A DNA stretch of 6,210 bases, from NCBI GenBank assembly GCA_947630525.1, contig CANRHW010000094.1, positions 1 through 6,210 on the forward strand, written 5' to 3'. Source of the stretch: an uncultured Clostridia bacterium (GTDB taxonomy: Bacteria; Bacillota; Clostridia; UMGS1883). Position 1 is the stretch's first letter; every line of letters begins with the position of its first letter. This document shows, piece by piece, positions 5,666 to 6,210 of this stretch. Under the pieces are notes generated by a model that made no database searches, was not told where the DNA came from, and worked only from the letters and a program-made list of their open reading frames with translations. Made by a program: the position numbers and the translations under genes.

Positions 5666-5774
5666 GTTCGGTCTCCCCGCCCCGGGTTTCCTTTTCCCGG
5701 CAGCGTCTTTTATATTCAAGATAAAGCTCTATATTTCCTGTTTCGGTAAAATATTTCCAGAATACGTCCTTCAT
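5607..5774 (-). CDS. yqzL: YqzL-like small conserved protein
   Basis: This 55-residue reading frame starts with MKDVFWKYFTETGNIELYLE, which matches the pattern I know for YqzL, the small protein encoded between era and recO in Bacillus and Clostridia (aromatic start, Trp-Lys-x-Phe, then TGNI-x-x-Y-L). The ATG at 5774 has an ideal GGAGGT six bases upstream. The conserved part is only the first 22 residues or so. The rest is hydrophilic and charged (RRCREKETRGGETEHGQYS...) and is read from the same DNA as the first codons of recO in a different frame, so it is probably poorly constrained. No signal peptide or membrane segment is present. The molecular function of YqzL is unknown. Gene position, ribosome-binding site and sequence pattern together make this a real gene despite its size. 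Confidence 0.85.
   Translation of the reverse strand: MKDVFWKYFTETGNIELYLEYKRRCREKETRGGETEHGQYSENKGPGSQDGQQRR
5673..5678 (-). promoter_or_regulatory. ribosome-binding site that decides the recO start
   Basis: GGGGAG lies seven bases ahead of the ATG at 5665, inside the yqzL coding sequence. The alternative upstream TTG start at 5719 has no comparable site (CTTTATC precedes it). This supports the shorter, 245-residue RecO. Confidence 0.7.
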
Positions 5775-5831
5775 GACCGCACCTCCGGAGTTAGTATCTG
5801 CCGGAGCGGGACTTATAAACTGTGTAAAATT

Positions 5832-6210
5832 TTACAGCTCCTTATCGGAATACCCCAATTCTCTCAAAGCCGTAGGCTTGTTGCGCCAGTCCGCCCGGAC
5901 TTTGACCCAAAGTTTGAGAAAAACCTTTGTATCGAGCAGCTTTTCCATATCCTCGCGGGCGTATGAGCCGATACGTTTGAGACATTCGCCGTTTTTACCG
6001 ATAATGATAGGCTTGTGGCCGGATTTTTCGCAATAGATGACGGCGCTGATACGGGTCATATCCGGCTCCTCTTTCAACTCTTCAATTTCAACGGCGGTGC
6101 CGTGGGGAACCTCCTTGTCGAGGAGGCGGAGTATCTTTTCGCGTATTATCTCTTCGCACATCTGTCTTACGGTGCGGTCGGCGGCAATGTCGTCGGGATA
6201 GAAAGCCGGG
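5832..6210 (-). CDS. era: GTPase Era, C-terminal part (5' end outside the window)
   Basis: Era is an essential GTPase that binds the 3' end of 16S rRNA and helps 30S subunit maturation. Only the last 125 residues are present, of about 300 in the full protein; the frame continues through the right edge of the window. The visible part begins PAFYPDDIAADRTVRQ, the linker typical of Era just before the KH domain, followed by EEIIREKILRLLDKEVPH. The type II KH domain follows, with its GKNG loop (IIIGKNGECLKRIG) at about visible residues 71-74, and the end VFLKLWVKVRADWRNKPTAL is characteristic of Era. The GTPase domain lies off the window. A methionine 16 residues into the visible part is internal, not a start. 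The yqzL start lies 57 bp downstream, in the conserved era-yqzL-recO order. Confidence 0.93.
   Translation of the reverse strand, partial: PAFYPDDIAADRTVRQMCEEIIREKILRLLDKEVPHGTAVEIEELKEEPDMTRISAVIYCEKSGHKPIIIGKNGECLKRIGSYAREDMEKLLDTKVFLKLWVKVRADWRNKPTALRELGYSDKEL

Noticed and set aside
5666..5719. Longer RecO starting at the TTG at 5719
   Set aside because: The extra 18 residues (MNIKDAAGKRKPG...) are the out-of-frame reading of yqzL, have no ribosome-binding site, and precede the typical RecO beginning at the ATG at 5665.
5775..5831. Terminator or promoter between era and yqzL
   Set aside because: The 57-bp gap shows no stem followed by a T-run and no convincing -10/-35 pair. Co-transcription is the simpler reading.

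Overview
The window looks like chromosomal DNA from a spore-forming Clostridia-type Firmicute. The evidence is a conserved era-yqzL-recO gene order, a SleB-type cortex hydrolase, a clostridial-style aldo/keto reductase with two [4Fe-4S] motifs, strong GGAGG ribosome-binding sites, and AT-rich intergenic DNA between moderately GC-rich genes. Assignment below class level is not possible from the sequence alone.

Layout: bases 1-64 hold the leader of a plus-strand sodium/solute symporter of the PutP type (65-1594). Everything else that codes lies on the minus strand and converges on it. Read in the direction of transcription from the right edge: the C-terminal end of the GTPase Era (cut by the window), a 55-residue YqzL-like small protein overlapping the start of recO, recO, a secreted SleB-like hydrolase, then a ferredoxin-type aldo/keto reductase and a D-lactate dehydrogenase. 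The last two form a tight two-gene unit (22-23 nt gap) with its own well-formed promoter. Era, YqzL and RecO belong to a conserved housekeeping neighbourhood (ribosome maturation and DNA repair). The reductase and LdhA probably serve NAD(P)H and carbonyl redox balance during fermentation.

The most unusual part is the 353-bp gap between the convergent putP and ldhA genes (1595-1947). It is almost entirely built from perfect inverted repeats: at least five different hairpins with 10-15 bp arms, bracketed by two identical 21-bp copies of a palindromic hairpin. The left copy carries an A-run on its outer side and the right copy a T-run on its outer side. If one copy and the interior are removed, what remains is one ordinary bidirectional terminator serving both genes. 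I therefore infer a roughly 262-bp non-coding, highly structured insertion (or structured RNA element) that split and duplicated a shared terminator. No protein gene is convincing within it.

Other points of note are the short yqzL gene and the resulting correction of the recO start to an ATG at 5665, and a cysteine-rich tail on LdhA beside an iron-sulfur reductase.
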